Translations under genes and position numbers: made by a program
Assembly (NCBI GenBank): GCA_037833965.1
Contig: AP031351.1
Span: 22,766,501-22,830,500, forward strand
Direction of reading: 5' to 3'
Length of the DNA stretch: 64,000 bases
Origin: Marchantia polymorpha subsp. ruderalis
Taxonomy: Eukaryota > Streptophyta > Marchantiopsida > Marchantiales > Marchantiaceae
Shown: positions 11,581-21,630 of the stretch, piece after piece
How positions within the stretch are numbered: the stretch's first letter is position 1
Layout of the letters: the number at the start of each line of letters is the position of its first letter
The notes under the pieces: model-generated
Database searches by the model: none
Told to the model about the DNA's origin: nothing
What the model saw: only the letters and a program-made list of their open reading frames with translations

Positions 11581-13872
11581 CTACGAGGGATCCGTAGTTT
11601 CTTTCTCAGAATCGTCTTCAGTAATTGTTCTGGTCCTCTTCCGAAAGACTCGTGCAGTCTTGCCCTCACTCGACCGGATCGGAAGAGACAAGTCTTCGTT
11701 TGTCTTGCAGTTCAAGTCATCCTCCACCACCGGTTCCACAAAACTGACCAATGACGGAGCCTGTACAGAAACAGAGTCCTTCTTACATTTCTCTTGTCCA
11801 CTTTCACCTACTTTCAAAGTTCCATTGAATTTTGGTATGAAAGTAATTGAGTGCAACGGTTCCATCGCTCCGTCGAGCTTCTCCTTTTCCTGCGTCAGTT
11901 CCTTAAAGGACTGAAATGCTGAAAGATTTTCCTTGACGTCCTCCTCATCATCCGACCATTCTAAAGTGTAATGGGTGTACTTAGAAGGATTTCGAACATA
12001 ATCAGGAACTTTTGAAGCGTTCTGGAAGGAGTGTACAGTTCCTCCGAACCTATTTGTGTTCGTCTGGGCCTCTGGAGTCCCCATCTGGTATCCGTTCATG
12101 GATACCTCTGCTTCTCTTCCTCTGTCCTCCTCCAAAGGATCGTCGGCAACGGCGAATCTCACAGTCCTAGCCTTCTTCTCCTTCCTCATCGTATGAATGC
12201 GCTCTTCAGTTTTGAGACATGATTCTCTAATATCCTTGTTGGAGTTGCAACTTTCAGTTGCTTTTTTATTTCCGGGACCAAAACTTTTGCCAACATCACA
12301 GGCTTCCGCTATCCCGCAGTCGTTTCCCGATTCTTCTTTGACTGTAGAAGATGCTTCACTAGGCTTTTCATTCTTCCCTACTATCTCATCTGCACCGTCT
12401 TTAGCAAACCCTTCATCGCCTAGATGTCGCTTTAAACATGAAATTGAGGATGAAACGCTTGGCAATCTCGCCGGAGAAGCTGTAGGAACTCTCTCCTTGC
12501 CAGTTGTCCCAGCCATGGCTTCGCCTTCCATGTCTTCCCTAAGACGAGCTGCTGCCGCTGCATGATTAGCCCTAGCATCTCTTCGGAAAGTTCCTAAAGC
12601 CCCACTGTGTCCCGGAGGAAGATGGCAGATTTCAAGGCAAGACCCCGTAACTTCCCTCATGTACATCCTCTCACCAGCTCCTTCTCTACCCACGGCAACT
12701 TTGTCATACTCATCTTCCTCCTCCTGCAAATTGTTCGTTTCAGTACATTCATCCAAACTCAAGTATACTATCACTACGATGTTCACAACAAATTCGCACA
12801 GTACTACAGTAGTTCCAACGATTTTCACATCGCTCCTCATCAGCTGTCATCGTTTTGATCTCAATATTGACACCGCATCTTAAGTACTAAACATTCGAAT
12901 TTTTTTTGAAATAAAACTTCATCCCCGCATTGACAGCGTGCGGATCAATGGGAATATAAGTACTGGCATCCAGGAGGTTTTCTCCACAAAGAACATGCTG
13001 CTTACCTCAAAGTCGAGAGTACAATCCCTACCGATCATCCTCCTCATCTCTTGTATTTCTTCGTCATCGTCCTCTTCACTTCTGTCTATGACAATATCTC
13101 CTTCGAATTCTATCTCTCTTGCGCGCTTCCGCTCTCTACGCTCCTCCTCACTGTCCTCATCTTCGGGTTCATCTGCAAGAGCTCAGAGTAAAGAGCTAAT
13201 CCGTCGCAACGTAAAGTGGACAGCGGTCAAGCTAGGAGTACTCGGGATTCATGAAAGTGCATAGGACTGTATAGTTCGATTGATTCTGCCATAACCTATG
13301 CCTCAAATGATAATTGATTGCAATTTGACGCAAAGTCCGAAAAAAAACAGTCATTTCGGCAGGCCTAAATCGATGACGCAAATGCTATCCTGTAGATATT
13401 AGTACTCGTCCCGAATGCAGTGTCAAGAAGAAAGGAGAAATACCAAAAGAATACAATTAGGTTTCATATCACAAAAATGCAGGTATCTGATGATCGAAGC
13501 ATGCCAGAAAAGAAACACCGTGTAAAACAATTTTCCGGAAGACCAACAATTGCAACATACAAGCACAAGCGATCACATACCAGCTGTGAGATCATCCCGC
13601 CTCCTCCTCCGACCACGCCGCTCCAACCTAACAAACCTTCGGTAGTCCGCAGCAGCGTTGTCATCTCTTTCAACTCCGTCGTCATCATCCCCAGTCCTTG
13701 CGAACCTTGCCGTGGAGATGGCTCGCTCACTGACAAACCAGACGTCGGGGGCATTACCATTCGCAGGTAAATTGACTCTTGAGGAGACAGATTCACTCTC
13801 AACAATCGTTTGATTCAATCCCAACAACCCTCCGAACGTCCGATCCACTCGCGTTCTGAAAGAACTCTCCAT
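11581..13872 (-). CDS. TSSC4: TSSC4-like protein, probable U5 snRNP assembly factor (three exons)
   Basis: Exons: 13872-13581, 13172-13006 and 12723-11581. The junctions AGCTG|GTATGT, TTGCAG|AT, TTTGAG|GTAAGC and TTTGCAG|GAG keep the frame and give 533 residues. The N-terminus carries FRTRVDRTFGGL (about residues 5-16), the conserved start of TSSC4 proteins. A long acidic and Arg-rich, probably disordered region follows, and VPDYVRNPSKYTHYTLEW (from about residue 392) is the second conserved TSSC4 block. In humans TSSC4 binds PRPF8 and SNRNP200 and helps assemble or recycle U5 and tri-snRNP in the nucleus; the same role here is inferred. No enzyme motif is seen, as expected for a disordered chaperone. 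The hydrophobic leader of the long open frame in exon 3 (before 12723) is intron, not protein. Family call fairly sure; exact function less so. Confidence 0.75.
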
Positions 13873-14250
13873 ATCACCGAGCTCCCCTCACCACCCCGCA
13901 CTTCCGCTATTCTCAGTCCTGTATCTCCTTTCTCTCCAACCTCTCACGAATCGCAAGGCATTGTGGGCGTGGCCCCGTTCTTCGATCCAAATTCTTCACC
14001 AATCTGCTGTTCCTGACAACAAGCCACGCATCGTGCTTCTGTCCTCCGTCTTGTTCCCAATTGTGAACCAGTTCCGTCGCCTCCGGAGACCAATTTCTAC
14101 CCCAATCGCTACCGCGCCGACGTCGTTCAAGGAACGAAGTCGTTGATTCGATGGTAGCGTGAAGAGCAAGCCAAGATGTGTCTTCCATCTTTTTCATGGT
14201 TATTGGACACAAATGTCCTGGTCCCAAATCATAAAATCTTCCCATGTTCG
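13873..14250. other. Upstream region of the TSSC4-like gene
   Basis: Moderate-GC DNA directly upstream of the minus-strand start codon at 13872, presumably its 5' UTR and core promoter. A minus-strand frame (14245-13913) is open for 110 codons but resembles nothing I know. No clear TATA box was seen. Confidence 0.35.
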
Positions 14251-16740
14251 GTTGGTTTTTGATGAGGTTGTATAGACATTTATATGTATTGATATTTATA
14301 TCTTATGGAATGTAAATCATTTTTTAATTTGAGTGAATACATTACTATATTGAATTACTTGATTCATGATCTATCCAAGTAATATTACACACGTTTTATA
14401 TCATGTGAATTCTTTTACTTAGAAATCTGCAATATTTGATCTCAATATCATTACATAGATGTTATATAATTTTGTAATTTTATAACGTAATATAATAAAA
14501 ATATATCAATGGAGACTTTAGATTTATTTTTTGTGTTTTTTTAACATTACGATACCATTTTTTATACAAATTTTTTTCAAATAAAATTTAATTTCAATTC
14601 CAATAATATTTAAATAAAAGATAATCTTGTAAAAATGAAAACCCTATATAATTATTTTTTATTTTAATAATAAAAAATTTAAGGAAAATATGTATATTAT
14701 AGAAACATGTTGTCAAAAAATAGATTACAAAAGATGAATTTAAAAATTATATTACAAACATAGCCTATCTTCGAGTAGCAGAAGAATGATATCTCTCCAT
14801 TTTCATAAATTTTACAATCTTGATCGCCATTGTAGCATTTGTCGTTACATCAAGTTGTACAATCATCAACTCCAATTGTGTGAGATTGAAAAACATCATG
14901 TTTAAAATCATAAAATTGAACATTTTTATAATGCTAAAATTTGTCACAATGATTGATTATTATTTTTCACATGAAATCACAAACAATCGATATTATGGAT
15001 TTTTTTTAGCTATACAATGTTCTTTAACAATGATCAAATCATATAAACATCTCTTTCATTTGTATAAGCAATGAACATATGAAAGAACAATGAAACACAT
15101 ATTTATATCGGATTGTGTTCCAACAAGGTTTTGTGTTTACATATCAAATTTCACCAATTTTTTTTAAAAGTTACACACAATTACCAACAAATTAAAGCAT
15201 TCATGAAATAATAACAGGATAATCAAAAAAGTATACATATATCAAAACCATGGATTATACACTTGTGAAACTTTCTAAAAGAATTGAAGAACTCATATCG
15301 TATATTGCAAATTATATTTTTTGAAATTCAATGAAGCGATGATATAATTTATTATCTATGATTTTTGTTTACAATCCCATGTATTTGATTATATACACAA
15401 TATCTAATAATATTTTTGCTATGAACAAAGTAAGCATGTACATGTCACATCCAAGAAAAGTGCATTGAGAGATTATAAAATGAAATCTTGGATAACTCAA
15501 GAGTATTCAGTATTATGATATTTTGTTACATGTACTATAAGACAATGCCAAATAATTGATGGATTACATTGATACTTATTGTTGTCAAATTTTGAAAAAA
15601 ATAATCTACAAATGAATATGTGTCGTGTATGTATTAGTTGGAGATCTATTTTGCAAATTTGCTTAGATCAGCACACAACAAAAATTGAATATGTAACGAC
15701 AGTGAAAACATAAAAAAATGTTATATAATTGAATACACTTATCACTAAGATGGATAAGTAATTTATCAATCTCCATGTTGATAATCAACTTTCTTTACAT
15801 CTTTCTGCAAATTAAATGATGAACAACATGTTAAAAAAAACACGAAATTCATAGACACAACAAAGAATAAAACCGTCATAACACTTGGACTATGTCTACT
15901 TTTTTACTAAAAGTAGTTTCAATATTCCGTGGACATAACTCACAATGGCTAATCACGTATGTTAGTGTTGGCGTTTTGATGTGTGTGCTTGTGGACTCCT
16001 GATGTTTTCTTATGATTGAGTCCAAATGAACATTTCTACATATTATTTTATTAGACAAGGAGTTCGTGGTAAGAAGATATTACTAATCAAAACTGACTAT
16101 AAACTGAATAAATTTAATAAATTGAAAAATGTTTTTCTTTTGTATGACACATTGTGTTACTTTGGAGATTATACATAATAAAGATAATTAGAATTCACTA
16201 GTAATTTTGTTATTTCTACACATGATAAAAATTTTTTTTGCTTTGTCTACTATATAATTCAAAATAATATAGTTTAGAGAAGAAACTATGTATGTTTTTT
16301 AGAGTACTTCTCCTATAATTAACATATTGGTTATAGAACTGAGTGAATGAAAGGGAATTGCTGGTGGTAAATTCAGCTCATGTTAATTAACATTAGATTA
16401 ATTTTACTCTAGTTAATATAACTAAGATCTATCTGTCCTACATAAAAAATGAATTACACAAAGAACAACACAAACATAACTGACATCTTTTTGGATAATA
16501 CATTCGTGTTTTCCATGTAATTATAATGAATGAATTATTTTTTCATCGTGAATTTTGTCTATATCTGTGTTATGTTAACCGAATCATGTGTAATGATGAT
16601 TCTTGGATGATATATTTAACTACCTAACCTTATAACATCTTGTAATGATTGGATAGTTCATTTACGGTACATACAATAGGGAATATTTAGAGTTTGATAA
16701 TATTGGTGCCATCCATTATCTCGCTAACTTAGGGAGTCTA
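14251..16740. other. AT-rich heterochromatin-like DNA around a copia fossil
   Basis: Apart from the copia remnant listed separately, this stretch has no readable coding signal. Parts on both sides of the remnant may be further eroded copia sequence or LTR, but no clear terminal repeat could be found by eye. Confidence 0.5.
15330..15890 (+). mobile_element. Ty1/copia fossil: end of RT and RNase H
   Basis: Scattered peptide matches keep the order of a copia polyprotein. The segment between reverse transcriptase and RNase H is marked by RQCQII and WRSILQ; then come HTTKIEYVTTV, the usual STTEAEY site of copia RNase H, and LHVDNQLSLHLSAN, the DNQSA block. The copy is dead, with many breaks, and looks old. 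Nothing upstream of RT could be identified with confidence. Confidence 0.75.
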
Positions 16741-16778
16741 AGAAGTATCATCGATGGGAGTGAACACTTGATTCGGGT

Positions 16779-16794
16779 CACGTGACTTACGTCA
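16779..16794. promoter_or_regulatory. G-box and CRE-like pair upstream of COMMD3
   Basis: CACGTG (16779-16784) and TTACGTCA (16787-16794) lie two bases apart, about 330 bp before the COMMD3 start codon. Both are ACGT-core sites of plant bZIP factors, and the close pairing makes a functional promoter element plausible. Confidence 0.4.
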
Positions 16795-17115
16795 AGCAGA
16801 GAGGCGAACAATCACGAAAGCAAAGGAGGCACTGGGAGCGACAATGCTCCGATCTTCTTGTGGCAAATCCTCACCCTCGATGTACGCAGCGGTCGCTGGA
16901 TAGTGCACAGTTGCAAACTGCGCCTAGAGTAGAGTGGATTCCGAACGCACACAACCAAATTGCTCCTGCAGGTTTTGTATGGATTTTTGTGGGTGAATTC
17001 GGCCTCCTTGTTACGGAAATGAGTCACGAGCCAGCATTACAAGAGAAGGCGGATTCTCGTTCCGAGAGGGTGCTGCTAATTCGAGGTTGATTTGACCAGT
17101 TGCTGTTCGCAAACG

Positions 17116-17715
17116 ATGGTTTTGATCGATATTGGAGAAGATGCAATTCAGGCTCTGTCAGCGACTGTCGATACGGCTAGCGAGAGCCAGGTGGAGGCCT
17201 TGGGAATTGCCGCATTGGCGGTCATCTTAGGGCTGGAGAGGGAGGACACTGCGCTTGTTTGTCCTGCTTTGGAGGATATGGATGTAGATATGATTAAGCG
17301 AACTTATTCTGCTCTAGTTTGCCTTTTCCTCGAGGCAGCAAAGAACGACAGGTCTCAATCGGAGGTGGTGTTGTTTTTGAGAAGCGAGTGCGGGTTTGCA
17401 GAGGCGAGAGGCGATCTTGTTGCTCAGTTGTTTACGGGTAAAAAAGACGATCTTCGTGGGCTTTTGTCTCAAACAGCAAACCACAGCTATCTGCCACATC
17501 TGGAGGGCGTCGAGTGGAAGTTGGAGTATTGTGTCCCAGCTCCTGATAATCCTGCTGTGAGAGAGCTTCTGTATCGAGTTTGCTTAAACACTATCAACAG
17601 AGAAGACGGCAGGGAAGATAAGCTGGAGTTTGTTGCTAGCGTTGAGGAATTACAGGACTTGGTATCTCGCCTCAAGGATGCATGCAAGTCAGTTGAGAGA
17701 GCCGTGCAAAGATGA
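17116..17715 (+). CDS. COMMD3: COMM domain-containing protein 3 homologue, 199 aa, intronless
   Basis: A single open frame from ATG 17116 to TGA 17715 gives 199 residues, close to human COMMD3 (195). The C-terminal COMM domain (about residues 128-196) shows LPHLEGVEWKLEY, and the ending ELQDLVSRLKDACKSVERA nearly copies the human COMMD3 ending, which sets it apart from the other nine COMMD paralogues. The helical N-terminal half is also alignable (LEDMDVDMIKRTYSALVCLFLEAAKND). COMMD proteins form hetero-oligomers which, with CCDC22 and CCDC93, make the Commander complex that recycles cargo from endosomes; the same role is inferred here. An in-frame upstream TTG is not a likely start. No intron is needed or seen. 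Confidence 0.88.
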   Translation: MVLIDIGEDAIQALSATVDTASESQVEALGIAALAVILGLEREDTALVCPALEDMDVDMIKRTYSALVCLFLEAAKNDRSQSEVVLFLRSECGFAEARGDLVAQLFTGKKDDLRGLLSQTANHSYLPHLEGVEWKLEYCVPAPDNPAVRELLYRVCLNTINREDGREDKLEFVASVEELQDLVSRLKDACKSVERAVQR

Positions 17716-19785
17716 CAGCGGAGGCTACTGATCGACAACCCTCTTTGAAGCTCAGCACCGCTGGATTATACAGAGTAATCAGCAAAACTAAATTTGAGGT
17801 GGATAAACACTCTACACGGTGTTGTCTGATTTTTTCCTTCATAGGTGTCCAGTGATGTGAATTACTTGTGATCATGCTTGACTCACCTTCAAAAGAATGT
17901 GCTTATTGAAAGTGGTCCTTTTGAGCATCAACTTACGAGGTTATCAGCCAAGAAGAATATCTGAACTGCTGGTCTGGAATCTACCATCTGTGAAGATCCT
18001 TTCAGGTAGGAGAGGCCGAGTCAGTAGTAGCTTTTGCATGATAGAGCATGCCTTTTGAGCTGTCAGCCTTTGCCACTGCGTTTTATTAAGGGAGCTAAAC
18101 TTCAGCCCATCTTCTTCTGTGTTAGGGACGCACAAGGAAGGATTCACCAGGGATACGAGATCTCCGTTCAAGGTAGAACGAGTAACTGCTGAGAGCTAGA
18201 GTGATTTGTATCTCAGCTCAGGTCGCGATCAATTTGGACATCATGGAAGTGATTCTACGGAGGAGAGGTTGGCTGGCAGATGATTGTTATCTGAAGCATT
18301 TGAAAATTGAAGTGAGTTATGTAACGTAAAGACAGACTTCAGTCGAGATAAGGGCTATGCAAGGCGATGTCTCGCGTATTATATCTGTTTGGCTTTCTAA
18401 CTTGGACATCAGTGCTTTTCGGCTCGTTTGAAGAGTTTGGCTGTTTTGTGAAATACCGATCCATTTACAGTCTTCTTGTACCAATACACGCAATAGAGGA
18501 CATTTACCAGGCTTCCACGACAAATCTAAATTGGGATTTAATATGGCCCGAGATAGGAGAGCATGATCTCGTAGTGTGAAGAGTCCGATTCTGTTGTCGA
18601 GAATAGTCCTGCCTTACCCAAATCTAGATTATCGTTTTCTGTCAGTTATGGTGGAACATCGATTGTGAACTGCGGCTTCTCATGATTTGTGGGTGTCTTC
18701 TCAAGAAGATGGCCCTTGAAAATCTGTATCTCATCTAGATTCTTACCGAATTCCTCAAAAACTGCATGGTGGTTATATCAATCAACCAATATACACACCG
18801 ATCCCACAATTCAGAGACAACTCTGCTGGTGTCGGATGGTTTATCCATGAAGGATTACGGCGGGAATGTAAAACAGATGCAACATTGCTGGGTAATAAGT
18901 CTTGCACATTCGGGTGCATCAGACGCAGACATCTGAGCAAAGGCGGAAGAGGTTACGGAAATGGTGAGGTTGGGTAAACTGAAAACTTGTAGAATGTGGG
19001 CTGTCCTTTCTTTCGTCACATTGATAAGGCCAAGGATAACTTTATTTTAGGTTGGCTGATAAATGCGCCACTTACTGAATTTCGTACATTCCAATTTTAC
19101 AGGATTGGCCTTTCATAGCCCGCTTAGTAGGATATTTGAATAAGTTAATTATCTCATACTTTTTACCGGGATGGTCTGTGACACATCCCGAAGCCAGGGC
19201 GTTACTTGGGAACATTTGATGTCGTGATGTTTGCATGACTCGAAAATGGAAGATATGACTGGAACGTTCCCGGTGTTGTCTCACACAGGAAACAATTTGT
19301 GAGTGTCAACCCCGCATGTACACCGTGGTCACTGAGGCTATCGTCTTTCGTAGACTTCAGTTTAAGAAGACTTCAGGATTGCGAAGAACAAGGTGAGCTT
19401 TTCTCAGTTGGACGAACTGGCAACGGTTTATTTCCGTTCAGCTAACCCGCGCGTGTTGACATGTCTTTGCTCAACGCTCTTGAAAACCCTTTAGAACAGG
19501 TAAGTACAGCTTGAATCAACACGGCGTACATGGTGGATATGCCGAATCCAAGACAACGATTGAAGTGATTGCTCAGAGTTGTAAGTCAGATGATCGTCTC
19601 TCGGAGTAGCGCGGGGAACTACTCGAACGAAATACGTCCCTGCATTTAAAAAGAGCTGACCTTGAGCATATTCTTCATGCTCAGCTAACACAAACATCCA
19701 GCTTGAACGCTCCTTGCTTAAGGTTCTTATAGTTTATATAAATGGTAAATGGTAAATAAATAGCAGATAAATAAATAGCAGATGC
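17716..19785. other. Intergenic DNA between COMMD3 and the DUF971 gene
   Basis: The two genes converge here, so the ends are probably their 3' UTRs. In between are only short open frames on both strands. One (18367-18579, +) starts with a hydrophobic, signal-like stretch but has no other support. A short ATG frame at 18244 runs into a GTGAGT donor; I could not find a matching next exon. Confidence 0.4.
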
Positions 19786-21184
19786 CTACTTTTTTCTCCG
19801 TGGATTCCTGGTCAATCCTTGTTCTCGCAAAACTTTGATGTAAGCTCTCATGTAATAGAATTTCTTTCTTCCCAGCTCGTGCAGGTACTTCCAGGTATAT
19901 ATTCCTGTATCGTGTGTATCGTCATATTTGATTCTGGCCACAAGTTGAGTAAAGGCTAGTTTCAGTTGACGAGACGGTAATAAACCAGTTCAGCTTCGCA
20001 GACAAAGAGGAAGTGCAGCCTCTCATCTTTGTCAATCTCACATCGAAGAGTAGGATTATCAAAGAAAGGATCAGTTACACAGAATCAAAAGCAATGCTTC
20101 AGTGGATGAGCGACCTGGATAAACCTCTTACTGCTCAAGTCAGATAATTCATGCAGAAAAATACCTGATGCCATAATTCCCAACTGCCTCAATGTCTAAT
20201 ATATGAACATGCCGCCTCCCTGAAATGACCTGCGAATCAATTGCTCAGGTCATTCAGTACGAACTTGAAGCACAAGGCACATGTATTCGCTGACAATTTA
20301 GTGTCCCCTTCAACCCCACAGTGGCTTTCAGACCGCGAGTTCTGTCTCGAGCACAGGCAAAGCGAACAACACATGAGACAAACAAACAATTTATGCTGTT
20401 GACATGCCTCACCCTAGAACTACCGCTAGCTGTGGAGCGAGTGCTGTCGGCAGAGGGGCTTCGCACTCTTAGAAACTCTGCAGAGAAGAGGAATTTGTCT
20501 CCATTAGCGTATTCCACCTCCAAAACCTGCATGTATTCGACACATATGAAAGTTCTGTCAATCTTCTAGAGAAGATCAGAGGAACGCTATCAAGCTATCT
20601 ACATTTTTGTTGAGCTGTGAGGACGGAGTACAAGCTTCACTTTCTTCTCATAAGCGTTCCAAATCATATACAATAGTCTCCGAAGCTCTTCGTATAGCGA
20701 TCGTGGATAGATGGCATATATTCGCAAATTCTGGAAGGGGAAAACACATCACTGATTCCTAGCCTAGGATCGGCATAACCTCCATAGACACCAGTAACAG
20801 ACAAATCTATTGCATCAGAAGGGGATCAGCCAGATATACACCGAGAGAAATAGAATCTGTCATCTACCTTGCACCATTCAAACCCTAAACTACTGGTCCA
20901 TCTCATGTCCAAAGTAATCATGGGCAGTTGCATATCCAAGACGTAAATTGGTTTCAACAAAATTTCACTCAATGGACGATGTTCCCAGACCCTGATTCAC
21001 GTACGGGCAACTCGTTCACATAGAAGGCATTACGAGCAGTTCATACCTTGTAAGAGGGAGAAGGAGGTGGAGCACGGTGTAGAGTGATGTTCAAAGGGCG
21101 CAGAGAATGCGTCCACCTGACAAGTCCTGCTCCGTGGACAGTGGCAGCAGCAACAGCTCTCAGAGATCTCATCACCATCGCCAT
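19786..21184 (-). CDS. Small DUF971 (GBBH-like N-terminal domain) protein, probably mitochondrial; four exons
   Basis: Exons: 21184-21047 (start), 20526-20413, 20229-20165 and 19933-19786. The junctions TACAAG|GTATGA, ATGCAG|GTT, TCTAGG|GTGAGG, TCGCAG|GTC, ATCAG|GTAT and GGCCAG|A are in phase and give 154 residues. The first 46 residues (MAMVMRSLRAVAAATVHGAG...) are rich in Arg and Ala and lack acidic residues, like a mitochondrial presequence; a plastid target is also possible. The rest is a DUF971 domain (PF06155): VLEVEYANGDKFLFSAEFLR, RSPSADS, GRRHVHILDIEAVGNYGI and KYDDTHDTGIYTWKYLHELG. In plants this domain is also the C-terminal part of the Fe-S carrier HCF101, and it is the N-terminal domain of gamma-butyrobetaine hydroxylases; a link to Fe-S proteins is inference. 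A basic C-terminal tail (RNPRRKK) ends the protein. The domain's first strand looks short, so one more small exon in the 520-bp first intron is possible. Confidence 0.8.
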
Positions 21185-21630
21185 ATTTAATATTCCATCA
21201 ATCTACTTCAGAAAGGTTCGAGAGCACCGATAATGAAGTATCGCAGTCTTCCGTTTCTTCCTTCCGTAATAAGAGGGAGGCTAAGACGCTTCCTTCAGAA
21301 GGCTCTCGTCAGTATATCAAAATCTTCATGATTGTCGACTGCCAACATCCCTTCCGGTATTCATTATGGACAATTGTGCGCTCAACTCTCAGGCCCTGCA
21401 CTTGTTGGCGTCAATTTTGGCCGATTTGCGAATGTGACGATGTGAATGGAAGGAGCCATGAAAAACCAAGAGGATGGAAAGGACCATCTAAACATTTCAA
21501 GGCGGAAAAGAGTCCTTTGAGACGAGCACTGTTAGTAGCTGGCGGGGGAGAGCCCGTTCTTTCCTTATCACTGCACTCAGATACAGTATCGTATCATTTG
21601 CAATATTCAAATACTAAAGTTTAATAGTAG
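21185..21630. other. Upstream region of the DUF971 gene
   Basis: Probable promoter and 5' UTR of the minus-strand gene. An AT-rich run (ATATTTAATATT) lies immediately before the start codon. A plus-strand frame (21328-21624) is open for 98 codons but has no family support. Confidence 0.35.

Noticed and set aside
11402-11914. 170-codon plus-strand frame opposite the TSSC4-like exon 3
   Set aside because: Antisense shadow; the minus strand carries the conserved TSSC4 blocks and valid splice sites.
12724-12840. Hydrophobic N-terminus (a possible membrane segment) of the long TSSC4 exon-3 frame
   Set aside because: It lies upstream of a strong TTTGCAG acceptor at 12724 and is intron; the in-phase upstream exons give the true N-terminus.
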